From Ilex aquifolium (taxonomy: Eukaryota; Streptophyta; Magnoliopsida; Aquifoliales; Aquifoliaceae), in contig OX637410.1 of the NCBI GenBank assembly GCA_951799425.1, positions 4,464,001-4,528,000 on the forward strand: a stretch of 64,000 nt of DNA, in the 5' to 3' direction. Below are positions 39,853-50,792 of the stretch, piece by piece (position 1 is the stretch's first letter; the number at the start of each line of letters is the position of its first letter). Under the pieces are notes generated by a model. That model saw nothing but the letters and a program-made list of their open reading frames with translations, did not search any database and had not been told where the DNA came from. The position numbers and the translations under genes were made by a program.

Positions 39853-42066
39853 ATGTTCAGTTCTATCAAGTTTGATTTCATTTTGCATAGAGTTTGCGAG
39901 GAATGGGATGAGTTGAGAAATTTGGTTGTGCGTATATCATATTCGATTCCAGGTCATCCGAATTGTTCACTACGAAATGATGATGACATGAAGAATATGT
40001 TTGAGTTAGTATGTTTAATTAATGTCAATCATATTGAATTGAGGGTGTATGTGTCTAATGATACTTCAATTGTGTGGTTGATAATTAGTTGCTTGAAGAT
40101 GTTAATGTTGTTGAAGACGGAGTTGAATTTGAGGTCAATTTACTTCCTCGTTTTTGTTCATATACCGAGAAAGTTCTTTTAACATCTGGGTGGGAAAATG
40201 AAATCAAGTGTGGAGGTCAGAAATTTGAAGGTGGTGTTACCCATTTTCGGACTGCTCTATGCAAATATGCAGTTGAGGTTGGGTTTAATTTCAATTATGC
40301 GAAGAATTGTAAGACAAGAGTTGTTGTGAAATGTGCGTCGAAGTACGTTACAGGATGCGAGTGGCATGTCATTGCTACTCTTCAGAGGGTGAATGGTTTC
40401 TTTTACATAAGGAAACTACAAAACCAACACACTTGTGGAGTATCTCTACGTACAACCCAAAACAAGAGGATGTCTTCCAATTTGATTGCAGATCTAATTG
40501 TGGACAATGTCCGTGAAAACACGAACACTCGTCCAACTAAGGTGGTTAGCAATTTTCGTTCATCGTATGGCCTTACAATATCATATGACCAAGCATTGTT
40601 AGGTGTGGAAAAAGCAAAAGCAATGCTTTTTGGGGATTATTCTTTGTCTTATGATCAGTTACGTTGGTATGTAGATGCGGCGAATAATACAAATACCGGT
40701 AGCCATATAGTGCTTGATTGTGATCAAATATCTAACTGATTCTATAGGTTATTTGTATCATTCAGGGCATGCATTGATGGGTTCAACTACTGTCGGCCTA
40801 TTTTGTTTATTGATGGAACATTCCTTAAAGGAAAGTACAAATGAAATATTCTTTCGGCCATTGGAAAAGATGGAAATCAAGGTATAAGTTATTTTGTATA
40901 TGATATTTCTGTATTAATAAACTGTTACTGTTTATTGTCATTCTTTTTTTGTAATTGAATCTATATACTGCATCTATTTTTATTTTTTTTGAATATGTAT
41001 GTTATTACTCTACTTGTCAGGTTTATTCCCTTTAGCCTATGCGGTGGTCGATTCAGAAAATGAGACTAATTGGCATTGGTTCTTACAACAATTGTCGGTG
41101 ATTTTGGATCCCGAATGAGTGGTTACATTTGTGTCTGACCGGAATGCTGGGTTGTTGGAAGCTATGCCCAAGGTTTTTCCGAGGTGCCACCATGTTTTTT
41201 GTTTGCAGCATTTGAAGGCAAACTTGAGGGACAAGTTCAGTGGGTCTCGATTTTCAAATGTCCTGAGAAAGTATCTGATAAATTTGTTTCGTGAGGCCGC
41301 ATATGCTCCAACAATTTGAATATTTAATGAGAAGATTGAAGCTTTAAGACGTGAAGGTGGACCCAATGTGGACAGATTCTTGGAAAATCTTCCTTATGAA
41401 AACTGGGCAAATGCTCATTTTAAAGGCAAACATTATGGTGAGATGACCTCTAATGCAGTGGAATCATTTAATTATTGGATAATTAAGGCATGAAATTTAC
41501 CGATCACAAGCATGGTGGACACTATAAGGGGACAACTTATGAATCAGATGGGGTGCAGGTTGGCTACATCTCACACATGGAAAGAAAAATTGTGTCATGC
41601 TATGGAATCTAAATTACATATTGCATTCGTTGAAGGCAGATCTTGGTTTGTGAGGGTTTCAAGCAACGAAGTCTATGAAGTCAACTCATATCATTCGGTT
41701 TCTGTTGACATCCAGAATGGAACGTGCACTTGTTTTCAGTGGCAAATTAATGGTTTTCCTTGTTCTCATGCGGTAGTTGCGATACGTAAAAGTGGGAGGA
41801 ATATGAACGAGTTTGTGGATTATTATTATCATGTGAGCACCTACAAGAAAGCATATTCTCAAGCTATATTTCCTATTCCGACTCTTGGTCGTCCAGATTT
41901 ATCGGTGGACGAAGCTGAGATATTGCCGCCATTATCTAAGAAGCAGCCTGGTAGACCAAAGAAGTGTAGAATAAGGTCACGTGGTGAACTTATTCAGCGA
42001 ATTCGATGTGGTCGTTGTGGGCGGTTAGGGAGCCACAACAAAAAAACATGTAATGTGGCTTTGTGA
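39853..42066 (+). pseudogene. MURA-type transposase (Mutator-like)
   Basis: The N-terminal plant MULE domain (ISYSIPGHPNC, then the KYVTGCEWHV...HTC zinc-binding region near 40340-40440) is followed by an MULE catalytic core: FIDGTFLKGKYK near 40805-40845, FVSDRNAGLLEAM near 41130-41170, CHHVFCLQHLKANLR, and NAVESFNYW near 41455-41480, giving the DDE triad. A SWIM finger (CTCFQWQINGFPCSH near 41727-41770) and a C-terminal knuckle (CGRCGRLGSHNKKTC near 42010-42055) end the protein. An intron at 40882-41020 (GTATAAG...TTGTCAG) interrupts it. In-frame stops near 40738, 40842, 41116, 41318 and 41491, plus a frame change near 40090, indicate an inactive copy. Confidence 0.85.
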
Positions 42067-42257
42067 TTGGATTACTGTTTTTAATTAATATTTTTCCAGT
42101 GCTCATTTAGTTTTCTTGATGTGAGTTTTTTTTTTCTTTTTATAATTCCATAAGAATTTAAGTCCACAAATAATAAAAATTTATGACAACAAAGAGTGTC
42201 AGCTAATAGTTACTTATATTGCCATCAAATAGTGGACACGAATATCAGACATACAAA

Positions 42258-42850
42258 TAGTGTCACTAAAGATTTACACGAGATAGTGATAAAAATATAC
42301 CAATCAGTGGCGTTATACAATGCACCCTTGGTGCCCAAGTAATGTCAGTAAAGAGTGACAACAATAGATTGTGTGTAAATGATGACAATATATATTTTGC
42401 CCACTCAAAGAGTTGTACCTAGAGAGGGACTCGGAAAATTGTCATGCAAACAGTGTCACCAAAGAGAGACACGAGATAATGACAATGTGGGTCCAATCAA
42501 TGGCATCATGTAATGCCCCCTTGATAGTGCCCAATTAGTGTCAGTAAAGATTGACAACAATAGATTCTATCTAAATGATGACAATATATATTTTGCCCAC
42601 TCAAAGAGTTGCACCTAAAGAGGGATTAGAAAAATGTCCATGTAAACAGTGTCACCAAAGAGAGACACGAGATAATGAAAATGGGGGGCCAATCAATGGC
42701 ATCATGTAATGTCCCCTTGATAGTGCCCAAGTAGTGTCACTAAATAGTGACAACAATAGATTATACCTAAATAATCACAATATATATTTGCCCACTCAAA
42801 GAGTTGTCCCTAAAGAGGGACTCGAAATTTTTTCATGCAAACAGTGTCAC
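42258..42850. repeat. tandem array, about 195-bp units, three copies
   Basis: The start CAGTGTCACCAAAGAGAGAC recurs at 42258 (variant), 42451, 42647 and 42842 (partial). Each unit also has GACAATATATATTTTGCCCA and short GTGTCACTAAAGAGTGAC inverted motifs. It lies in the spacer between the two convergent MULE genes. Confidence 0.85.
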
Positions 42851-43035
42851 CAGAGACATGAAATAGGAAAATTAAATTAATGTAACAAAAGCTGGAATAC
42901 TATAACATTAATAAAAGTGTTATTCAAACACAAAAATTAAAATCTTAACATTTGAACCTTAAATTGCATTTCAAAAATTTGACCAGTCAAAATATGGATA
43001 TATGCAATAAATTCCCAACATTCAATTGTATCCAA

Positions 43036-44061
43036 TTAATCTTTGACTCCATATTTTGTCTTCAGTTTCTTCCGTTCATTGAAATCTTCTTCTGTCCAAG
43101 ATTTGGGATGGTTCAAGAACAGTTCAATCATTTCTGATCGAAATTGTTTCACCTGTGCTATTGTTAATTTCGGTTGTATTTCTTCGCTAAGTGCTGATGT
43201 GTGCTCGCATATCCAAAACTGCAAAATTCAAATACACCATTAAAACAAATGTGTGATGTTTATAAAATAACAACTCATCAGATTGAACCGATGACTTTTA
43301 TTTAAAAAACTAACCGGTATTATAAGGACGCATCCAGTGACTGTGTCAGGTGTCTCTTTTTTTTTTGTAAGGGATGAAATCAGTGCATTGAGTATTGATT
43401 GAGACTAGTTATATTTTCTAATCTCATCCAAATCCTCTATGTATGGAATATACCCCCAGCTTAGTGTTTGCCCCGTCGTAGCAAAAAAAACTGTGACTAA
43501 CAAGTAAAGACATAGTAACCTAGCAACATCCTCAAAATCATTTCCTGTGCTGCCCCTTGATGCTTGTATAAGTCTACTCCTTATAATTGGTCCTGTCAGC
43601 CTTCGATCATTTTTAAATCTCCGTTCAACAAATGGAGTCAACACCTTCCCATTTAATGTTGAGTCAATTTTCTCAAAATCGTCTTGAATCCCAAATATCA
43701 AACTTACATCATTCCTCCGCATTTTTACTTCTTCGGCCCCTATACAAAATCTGGAAGTGTTGGCATTGAAACATAAAATTATCTCAAGGATACTGTTGTC
43801 ACTTTTTCTGCACCATTTTTTGTCAACATGTTTGTCTATAATGCTCTCAAATAGCAACCAAAATGGGGTCTTCTTCAACGTTCTCTTGTGCTCTTCGTTG
43901 AAGATAATTTCATCCATTGCCCGTATAATTGCAATCATATTAGATCTATACTATGGATCATATTTATCCACATTTTGATGTTGTTCAGATTTTTTTTCTT
44001 CAACTGCTTCCCTACACTTGAACTCATTTTTTTTTGCTGATGAGGACCGTGTTTTTGCCAT
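43036..44061 (-). pseudogene. uncharacterised MULE-borne plant protein (DUF1985/PMD-like)
   Basis: Two exons on the minus strand: 44061-43315 and 43218-43036, joined by a GT-AG intron (CCG|GTTAGT ... TTTTGCAG). The reading includes KKTPFWLLFESIIDKHVDKK, EVKMRRNDVSLIFGI, EDVARLLCLYLLVTVFF and, in exon 2, FWICEHTS. This arrangement resembles uncharacterised plant proteins that travel with Mutator-like elements and Ulp1-type protease genes; no protease domain is seen. Two in-frame stops (near 43403 and 43950) suggest decay. Convergent with the transposase. Function unknown; the family assignment is from memory and tentative. Confidence 0.5.
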
Positions 44062-44099
44062 GCCCCCGTATAGTGTTACGGTATACTGTAACTATATTA

Positions 44100-45660
44100 C
44101 AATAACTAAAACCCAATATCAACATCGAAGAGTTTAGTTCAATAATATAGATCTAATGTATTTAACATTAATAAGAAAATTTAAACGAATGCATATCAAA
44201 TTTAAACGAATTTATGAATTTTCAAGGAATAAATTATTCAAAATATGTGATTTTGCACATCAAAGAGCTTTGAATTCTCAAAAAGAGATTCATCATATAG
44301 TAACACAATGCATAGAGTTTTGAGCAACTCATATAATTCATGGAAAACGAATGTATTTAACTTTAAGGAAAAAAAATTAAAGTCATTCTCACTATATTTA
44401 TTATTATGTATTTTAGGTTTTCAAAATTTTAAACTAATGTAAAACCTAAAATCTAAAACACTCAAATATACGTTGAATATATTTCAATTATCAAAATAGA
44501 TTCACCATACAGAAACACCATACCTACAGAAACTCTTATAATTCGTAGAAACTAAAGTCAATGTCGAATAGTTTCCAATATCTCAAAAGAGATCCACCAT
44601 ATAGTAACAACATTTTAACCGTTTCAAAATCAAAAGTTTCATGGAATTCTCAAAAGAGATACACCACATACAGTAACTAAAATCAACTTCAAACAGTTTC
44701 AAAATCTCAAAAAGATATACACATTACAATAACAACATGTTTACATTTTTTATGGAACTCTTATAATTCATGGAAAAAATTGTATTTAACATTAAGAAGT
44801 AAATTTAATATCATTCTCACTAAAATCATAGCTATGTTTTTTATGTTTTTTTATTTTTCAGCAAAGAACAAAAATTAAAATAGATACTTTTCAAAAAAAC
44901 TCAAATGTACACCGAATATCTTCGAATTCTCATAAGAGATTCACCGTACAGTAACACAACGCCTAAGAGTTTCTGAAACTGTTAAAATTCATGGAAAACA
45001 ACTGAATTTAACATTCATAAGCAAATTTAACACCAATAACCAATAAAAAATGTCAAATGGCTGATTATCGATAAACCAAAAATCAATGACGAAAAGTATC
45101 AAATTATTAATAGAGATTCACCAAAGAGAGACATCATGCATACAAATAATGAAACTCTTATAATTTATGTAAAACAAATGTATTTAACATTAAAAAGAAG
45201 TTTTGAAGAAATTTTCACGAAAATTAGGGCTCTGTATTTTATGTTTTTTTATTTTTCAGCAAAGAAAAAAAAATTAAAATAGATACTTTTCAAAAAAACT
45301 CAAATGTACGCCGAATATCTTCGAATTCTCAAAAGAGATTCACCGTATAGTAACACAATGCCTAAGAGTTTCTGAAACTGTTAAAATTCATGGAAAATAA
45401 CTGAATTTAACATTCATAAGCAAATTTAACACCAATAACCAATAAAAAATCGGCCATTGGCCGATTATCGACAAACCAAAAATCAATGTCGAAAAGTATC
45501 TGGATTTATTAATAGAGAATCACCAAAGAGAGACACCATGCATACAAATAATGAAACTCTTATAATTTATGTAAAACAAATGTATTTAACATTAAAAAGA
45601 AGTTTTGAAGAAATTTTCACTAAAATTAGGGCTCTGTATTTTATGTTTTAATATTTTTTA
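44100..45660. repeat. repetitive 5' region of MULE second gene, about 393-bp tandem copies
   Basis: TTTTTCAGCAAAGAACAAAA through AAAATTAGGGCTCTGTATTT is present twice in tandem (about 44855-45245 and 45248-45650). The sequence before it has weaker copies of AAAGAGATTCACCATATAGT and ACTCTTATAATTCATGG. AT-rich and without coding capacity. Confidence 0.75.
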
Positions 45661-46385
45661 AGCAAGAACAAAATTTGATATATGTGATTTGCTTACTGTT
45701 TGAGATGACCCATTGAATCCAAAGTAAATATTCGCAAAAAATCCAACAAAAAAACAAAGCAAAACTTATTTTTCCAACCAAATTAGGGCTTATCTCTTTC
45801 TAATTTGGGGATTTTTCAAGTAATAAAAAAAAATTAAATAGTAAAAATTAATAACGTTAGCAAAGAAGAACTCAAATAATCCGGCGAAGAACCGCAAAGA
45901 TTTCCGACGAAGAGCTTCAAAATCAATGTCGAAGACCTTCTACTTCCTTCTCCATATACACGCTATTGACACTATAAGCATAATGCAGCTCACAAATCCG
46001 GCGACAATAGTAATGTAGAATACCCAACTCCGGCGACAATAGAGATTCACGCTTCCGGCGACTGTGTTCGAAGATATGGAAGAATTTTTTTGACAAACAA
46101 ATATTGAAGATTTGATGGTAACGAATGAAATGACAAAATCTTTGGAAGTCAAAAAGTTTTAGGAAAGGTTCAGTTTTGGATATTCCCATTAATGGCTCTT
46201 TGGAAAGTGATGCCAGGAAAGTAATGATACTGATTCCCAAAACCGATAGTCTATTCGTCTTCCTCATTTAAAAAAGGGCTTTTATGTCTTTGTCTAAGCA
46301 GATGTCCTTCTATTCCACATATTTTAAAAAGTGGACTTTTGTCCTAATAAGTTTTGGGAAAGATACTGGCCTCCCTACTGCCCTA

Positions 46386-46876
46386 GAAATTTTAGGGGCA
46401 ACCTATTTTTCAACCTAAGGGAGGGCCGGCCCAAAAAAATTGGTCGAACATTTTTCAAGATCATTCCATGGCCAAGCTTCTAAACTTCGGGGTCGATCTA
46501 GGAGCATCTTTAATTTTTACTTTTTTTTTAATTTAAATTTAAATTTGAGTAAAAAAATTTTTAAAAAATTTCTTTAATGTTAGATTCATACTTATATCAA
46601 ATTAAAAAATACTCATTTTTTGACTCAAATCCATGAAGACTCAAATTTTTAATGATAAGATTTCACCCTCTTTTAAAGATTCAATGGTCATATTTTACTC
46701 TAATTTAAATTTTGGTTTTTCCTTATTTAAATTTGGATTTCTCCTCCTTTAAATTTGTATTTTTCCATTGAAGAGATTTATATCAAATCAAGTTTTTTAT
46801 CTTTTTTTTTACTCAAATTTGGGTAAGGATTTAGATTTCCATTGGAGATGATCTAACATGGTCTAAAATAATACAT
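46386..46876. other. AT-rich intergenic stretch
   Basis: About 490 bp between the MULE right end and the LINE tail. It holds A/T runs and AAATTTAAATTTGAG motifs; no gene seen. Confidence 0.4.
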
Positions 46877-48190
46877 ATTTTTTTTGATAAGAAATGATCA
46901 AAACTTTCGTTAATTCACAAAAAAAGATATATGATCTAGAGTAGAAATTAAAAACTCAGAAGCATCATTCCTCCAAATACAAGAATTTTACAATTAACAG
47001 CATATCTAGCCAAAACATGGACTGGTTCGTTTACAGAACGACGAATCCATGAATACGAAAACTTGGGCAATCAGTTTGCATACTTCTGGATTAAGTCAAT
47101 GAATGGCTCAATATCTGAACAGTAATATTATACTTAGTAAGTTTCTTACCAAATTTTTTTTCTCAAGTGATATGGCACAATCTCAATCATTGAATATTAA
47201 TGAAACACACTTATTTGATAGTGAAAATTATGTCACATCACTTGGGAATGAAAACTTAGTAAGAAATTTTGGTCAATATAGCATTATATAACATTATTGA
47301 TATCTAAAAGGTTTCTTTGCTTATTTCCAATGGCATCAATGATCTCCTTCGAGTCACCTTCTAGAATAATATTAGAGCACCCCCATTTCCAACGCAACAC
47401 CCGCTGCTTTAGATGCCACCAAAGCTTCAATGTGTTTAGGATCAGAGAGACCTTGAACAAAATGATAAAGCCTTGCCACAAAAGCACCATTAAAATCCCA
47501 GATAACAACACCAGAACCCTCTAGCGTGTTCTTCATAAAAAGAAGGCACCATCAAAGTTAACTTTAAAACAACCAGTAGGAGGCGGATACCAGATGCCTT
47601 GACCCTCATTCGAAATTTCTTTCAATCCCAAACTCAAAGAAGAGTTAAATTGAATGAGAACAAACTGGTTGAGATAAGATTCTACGAAGATTACAATTTG
47701 ATTAGGGGAAAATACTTCTTGATCAAGTCTAGCTTTATTACGGATATACCATATAGACCACAACAATACCAGGACAACATCAACCTATTTAGTTTGAAAC
47801 TCCTCCATAATAATCAGCACAAAGTCTTGAATTGAGAGAAACTTAAGCAGAGGAAAAATAATATTAGCAGCTTCCTATACTTTTGCAGTGAATAGGCACT
47901 CCAAAAATAAATGCACCATTTCCCATATGGATTACCACAAAGGAAGTAACCATCATTTACTAGCAGATGCTTATGATGGAGATTACATTGGGTAGGTAAT
48001 ATATCATGAAAAAGCCTCCAAACAAAATGTTTAATCTTATATGGGATCATTAATTTCCAAAGAAAATTCCCCTTCCATAATCCAGAACTTGAACATGCCA
48101 CATCCACTTTACCATTTAATACATGAAGATTTTGCTCCATTATCAACCGATACACACACCACAAGTTATTGTAAAGCACACTACACATAC
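46877..48190 (-). mobile_element. second LINE, 3' end (zf-RVT and RNase H)
   Basis: Minus-strand reading: a zf-RVT region (KIKHFVWRLFHDILPTQCNL near 47990-48050), WSIWYIRNKARL near 47720-47766, and an RNase H-like domain (CFKVNFDGAFF near 47533-47570, VVIWDFNGAFVARLY near 47475-47515, EALVASKAAGVALEMG near 47380-47430). WIRRSVNEPVHVLARYA follows near 47000-47055 beyond a MITE. A poly-T tract at about 46877-46887 fits its 3' A-tail. Truncated at its 5' side near 48190; broken. Confidence 0.75.
47120..47290. mobile_element. MITE in LINE RNase H
   Basis: A 170-bp AT-rich palindrome. Left TTCTTACCAAATTTTTTTTC..AAGTGATATGGCACAA pairs with the right arm when reversed (TTCTTACTAAGTTTTCATTCCCAAGTGATGTGAC). 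It separates two parts of the LINE RNase H reading. Superfamily not determined. Confidence 0.65.
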
Positions 48191-48199
48191 ATTTATATT

Positions 48200-48620
48200 T
48201 TTGAATCCCAATAGATAGCTCCCTGTGAGTTCGACCTCGGACTTAACTGAGTAATACTACAATTTGACCTCTTATACTTAAGTGTATGATTTAAATCAGG
48301 TCAAACTTTTGGCGTCGTTGCCGGGAAATCACGGTGATTTGACAATGGACAGGAAAGTTGTCTAGATTACCACCCTAGTAAGGTAAATGTGGTGGTTGTT
48401 GCACTCAGTCGGAAGTCAGGAGGAGTCTTGACTAATATAGTTTCCCAGGAGTGGCGGATGCTTGAGACTGTGGGACATTTGGGCTATACTACAGAGATCA
48501 AGCTCAGGGCACTTTGGGGAGTCTAGTGGCTATGCCTTCCCTATTGAGCAAAGTGATCAAGTCCCAAGGGCATGACACGGAGATATTTGATTAGTAGTTA
48601 AAATTATCAACTTACTATGC
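48200..48620 (+). mobile_element. Athila/Tat-type LTR end and primer site beside a gypsy RNase H scrap
   Basis: The LTR 3' end motif (TGTGAGTTCGACCTCGGACT near 48225) leads to TGGCGTCGTTGCCGGGA (48310-48326), the tRNA-Asp type primer site of Athila/Tat elements. Immediately after, plus-strand codons read DYHPSKVNVVVVALSRKSGG (about 48358-48420), the end of a chromovirus-type RNase H. Two different gypsy pieces therefore meet here. Fossil fragments. Confidence 0.6.
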
Positions 48621-48769
48621 CCTTTTTAAGACTAATTATGCTTTGATAGAGTTTCAATGATGACATTTCAGGAGAAAGATTGTACAAGGGCCTAAAGTCA
48701 ATGGATACCAAACTTTCATACAACACCCACATGTTCTGAAAGAAAATTTGAGAAGTTTGAAACAAGGCA

Positions 48770-49115
48770 TGAACGTTCAAACGCCAATCTACGTTCGAAC
48801 GTCCTCTTGAATTATTTGAGGACCAGACTGCTGAGGTGATGCTACATGGCGTGTTGCAGCTATTCCCTAAGAAGAAAAACAAAGAGGTACTTGAGTACCA
48901 CGTTCGAACGTCAATCCACGTTCGAACGTTGGCTTGAATTATTTGAGGACCCCCTGGAAGAGTGCTAGGGCAATGTTATATGGTGTATTGCAGTTACTCT
49001 CACCGAAGAACAAATGCCACTTGAGTAGGAAGTTCAAACTCCATCCAACGTTCGAATGCCCATCATGTAAGACAAGAGACAACGTTCGAACGTCATCTAA
49101 CGTTTGAACGTTGTC
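48770..49115. repeat. CGTTCGAACG palindrome-bearing tandem units
   Basis: Three imperfect units of roughly 120-130 bp, each with ACGTTCGAACGTC pairs and TTGAATTATTTGAGGACC. The palindrome is the same as in the solo LTR at 34845-34980, though the surrounding family differs. Confidence 0.7.
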
Positions 49116-49535
49116 CCCAGACAGCCTGTAGAGTGGTTGATATTCTATCCGGACCTTGGGGCACTCACTTGGACTTTGAAGACCTTTTACTAATGATTAA
49201 CCTTAATTAGTGTATAAATTAGGATGATTAAGTAATCAGTTTTGTAAGATAAAACAAGTAAATATTATGAATTATAGTTTGTGCTTAAATTAAAGTTTTA
49301 AATACTTTATGTTGAAAGTTCAGGGTCAAATGCAGAAATACTGAAGAATACAAGACCAATTTGCAAAGCTTGAAGTCACGAAGGACCAAGGTGCAATAAA
49401 GAAACTTGGACCAATAAGAAGCTGACAAGTGACAACCCAAGAAGACGACACCTAGCACCACTGCAAGTCACCAACCTTCCGGAAGGTTGGGCTAGTGGTT
49501 GGGACCACCCTCCTTGGCCGAAAGTTTCCACCCCT

Positions 49536-49545
49536 CTATAAATAG
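49536..49545 (+). promoter_or_regulatory. TATA box of LTR remnant
   Basis: CTATAAATAG followed about 30 bp later by the presumed transcript start; typical of a retroelement U3 promoter. Confidence 0.5.
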
Positions 49546-49636
49546 GGGTGCCTTGTTCATTCTTCAAGCAATTCCTTCCAAGCCTTCCAATACCTCTCAA
49601 AGCCTTGTTCATTCTTCAAGGCCGGCCACACCAAAG

Positions 49637-49712
49637 CCAAAGAGAGAAAGAAAGAAAGAAAGCCAAAGAGAGAAAGAAAGAGAGAAAGAAAGAGAGAAAG
49701 AAAGAAAGAGAA
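49637..49712. repeat. GAAA/GAGA microsatellite
   Basis: Runs of GAAAGAAAGAGAGAAAGAAA in the LTR remnant's transcribed part. Confidence 0.85.
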
Positions 49713-50139
49713 ACTCTTAGCCGGTCCGTGATACACTTTTATTGTTACTCTGTATTTCTACATTTCTATTGTATCTTTCTATTCGGATAGTTGAACTACC
49801 GCCACTTTTGTGTCTTAAATGATAATAAAGGTGGTTGTGTTTCAATTGTTCCTTGTGAAAGAAGTTTTACAATTTACCGTTTAATTTTAGTTGTAATGAC
49901 GAATAGTCACACTCCTTGTTTGTCTGTAGCAATGGAGCGTGAGTAGTCGTTTATACCCTTCAAACTAGGGTAAACATATGTATAATATAGATTATGGAAA
50001 TGCTGATGTTTTATTTATATGTTTATTTATATATGTATTATATGCTTAATGCGTGATATAGTGATGTACGTAATTCTGGTGCTGTGCCTGGAATTATGTC
50101 ATCAGTGTATCATAAGACCAGCCAGTTAAAGATCCACGA

Positions 50140-50790
50140 TGTTCCTATCGGTATGGCTTGTCCTCCATTGGAACGTTGAGGATTTTCTACTGATGTGTGG
50201 TACAAAACCTAAATGATCCTCATGAATAGCTTGTCCTTCTGGGTTATTAGAGTTTCTTTACTTATTATATATCTAACTATACTGACAGTTTAACAACCAC
50301 GGTGTTCCTACTAGTATGGCTTGTCCTCCGATGGAACGCCGAAGATGTTTAACTGACATATATATACCACGGTGTTCCTACTGGTATGGCTTGTCCTCCG
50401 ATGGAATGCTGAGGATGTTTAACTGGCATGCATATATATATATATCACAGATGACCTATTGGGTAATTCAAGTATTCCTCGTGAATGACTTGTCCTTCTG
50501 GTTCACTTGAATTAGTTAATTGGTACGTCTATAACCAACTTTCCTAAGAAGTTGCTGTGTTATGCTATATTACCACCAGTTAACCTAAGAAGTGGCTGTG
50601 TTATGGTTTAATCTTTATGTACTTGCTATCAAGAGATCAATTGAATAACTCAAGTATTCCTCACGAATGGCTTGTCCTTCTGGTTTGCTTGGGTTAATCA
50701 ATTGACGTAAATATAACCAGCTTTCCTAAGAAGTTGCTGCGTTATAATTTATTACTACCAGTTAGCCTAAGAAGCGGCTGTGTTATAGTT
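50140..50790. repeat. LTR tandem repeats (GGCTTGTCCTCC and AAGAAGTTGCTG families)
   Basis: One series has units with CACGGTGTTCCTACT.GTATGG and CTTGTCCTCCGATGGAA (50140-50430). A second has units of about 175 bp with TCAAGTATTCCTC, CTTGTCCTTCTGG, TTTCCTAAGAAGTTGCTG and GCCTAAGAAGCGGCTGTG (50465-50790). The second series is interrupted by the gypsy insertion. Confidence 0.75.
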
Positions 50791-50792
50791 TA

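Larger units (their letters stand above)
39181..46385. mobile_element. Mutator-like DNA transposon with two genes
   Basis: Terminal inverted repeats match 19 of 21 bases: TAGGGCACTAGGGAGGCCGG at 39181, and, reversed, TAGGGCAGTAGGGAGGCCAG at 46385. Between them lie a MURA transposase gene on plus, a tandem array of about 195-bp units, an uncharacterised gene on minus and a repetitive 5' region. No 9-bp target duplication was found, so the ends or the flanks have decayed. The short repeats suggest an element with reduced termini. Confidence 0.65.
49260..50792 (+). mobile_element. gypsy LTR remnant, left part
   Basis: LTR-like sequence with a TATA box CTATAAATAG (49536-49545), a GA-rich tract (49640-49712) and two kinds of tandem repeat (50140-50430 and 50465-50790). 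It is cut at 50792 by the Tekay-like gypsy and resumes at 59829. The 5' boundary is uncertain. Confidence 0.5.

Noticed and set aside
43757-43978. Plus-strand open frame opposite the MULE second gene
   Set aside because: Shadow of the minus-strand exon, with no supporting motif.
47103-47291. 62-codon plus-strand open frame
   Set aside because: It lies inside a palindromic MITE that interrupts a minus-strand LINE.
48607-48882. Minus-strand open frame of 91 codons
   Set aside because: It overlaps the palindrome-bearing repeat units and shows no recognised domain.
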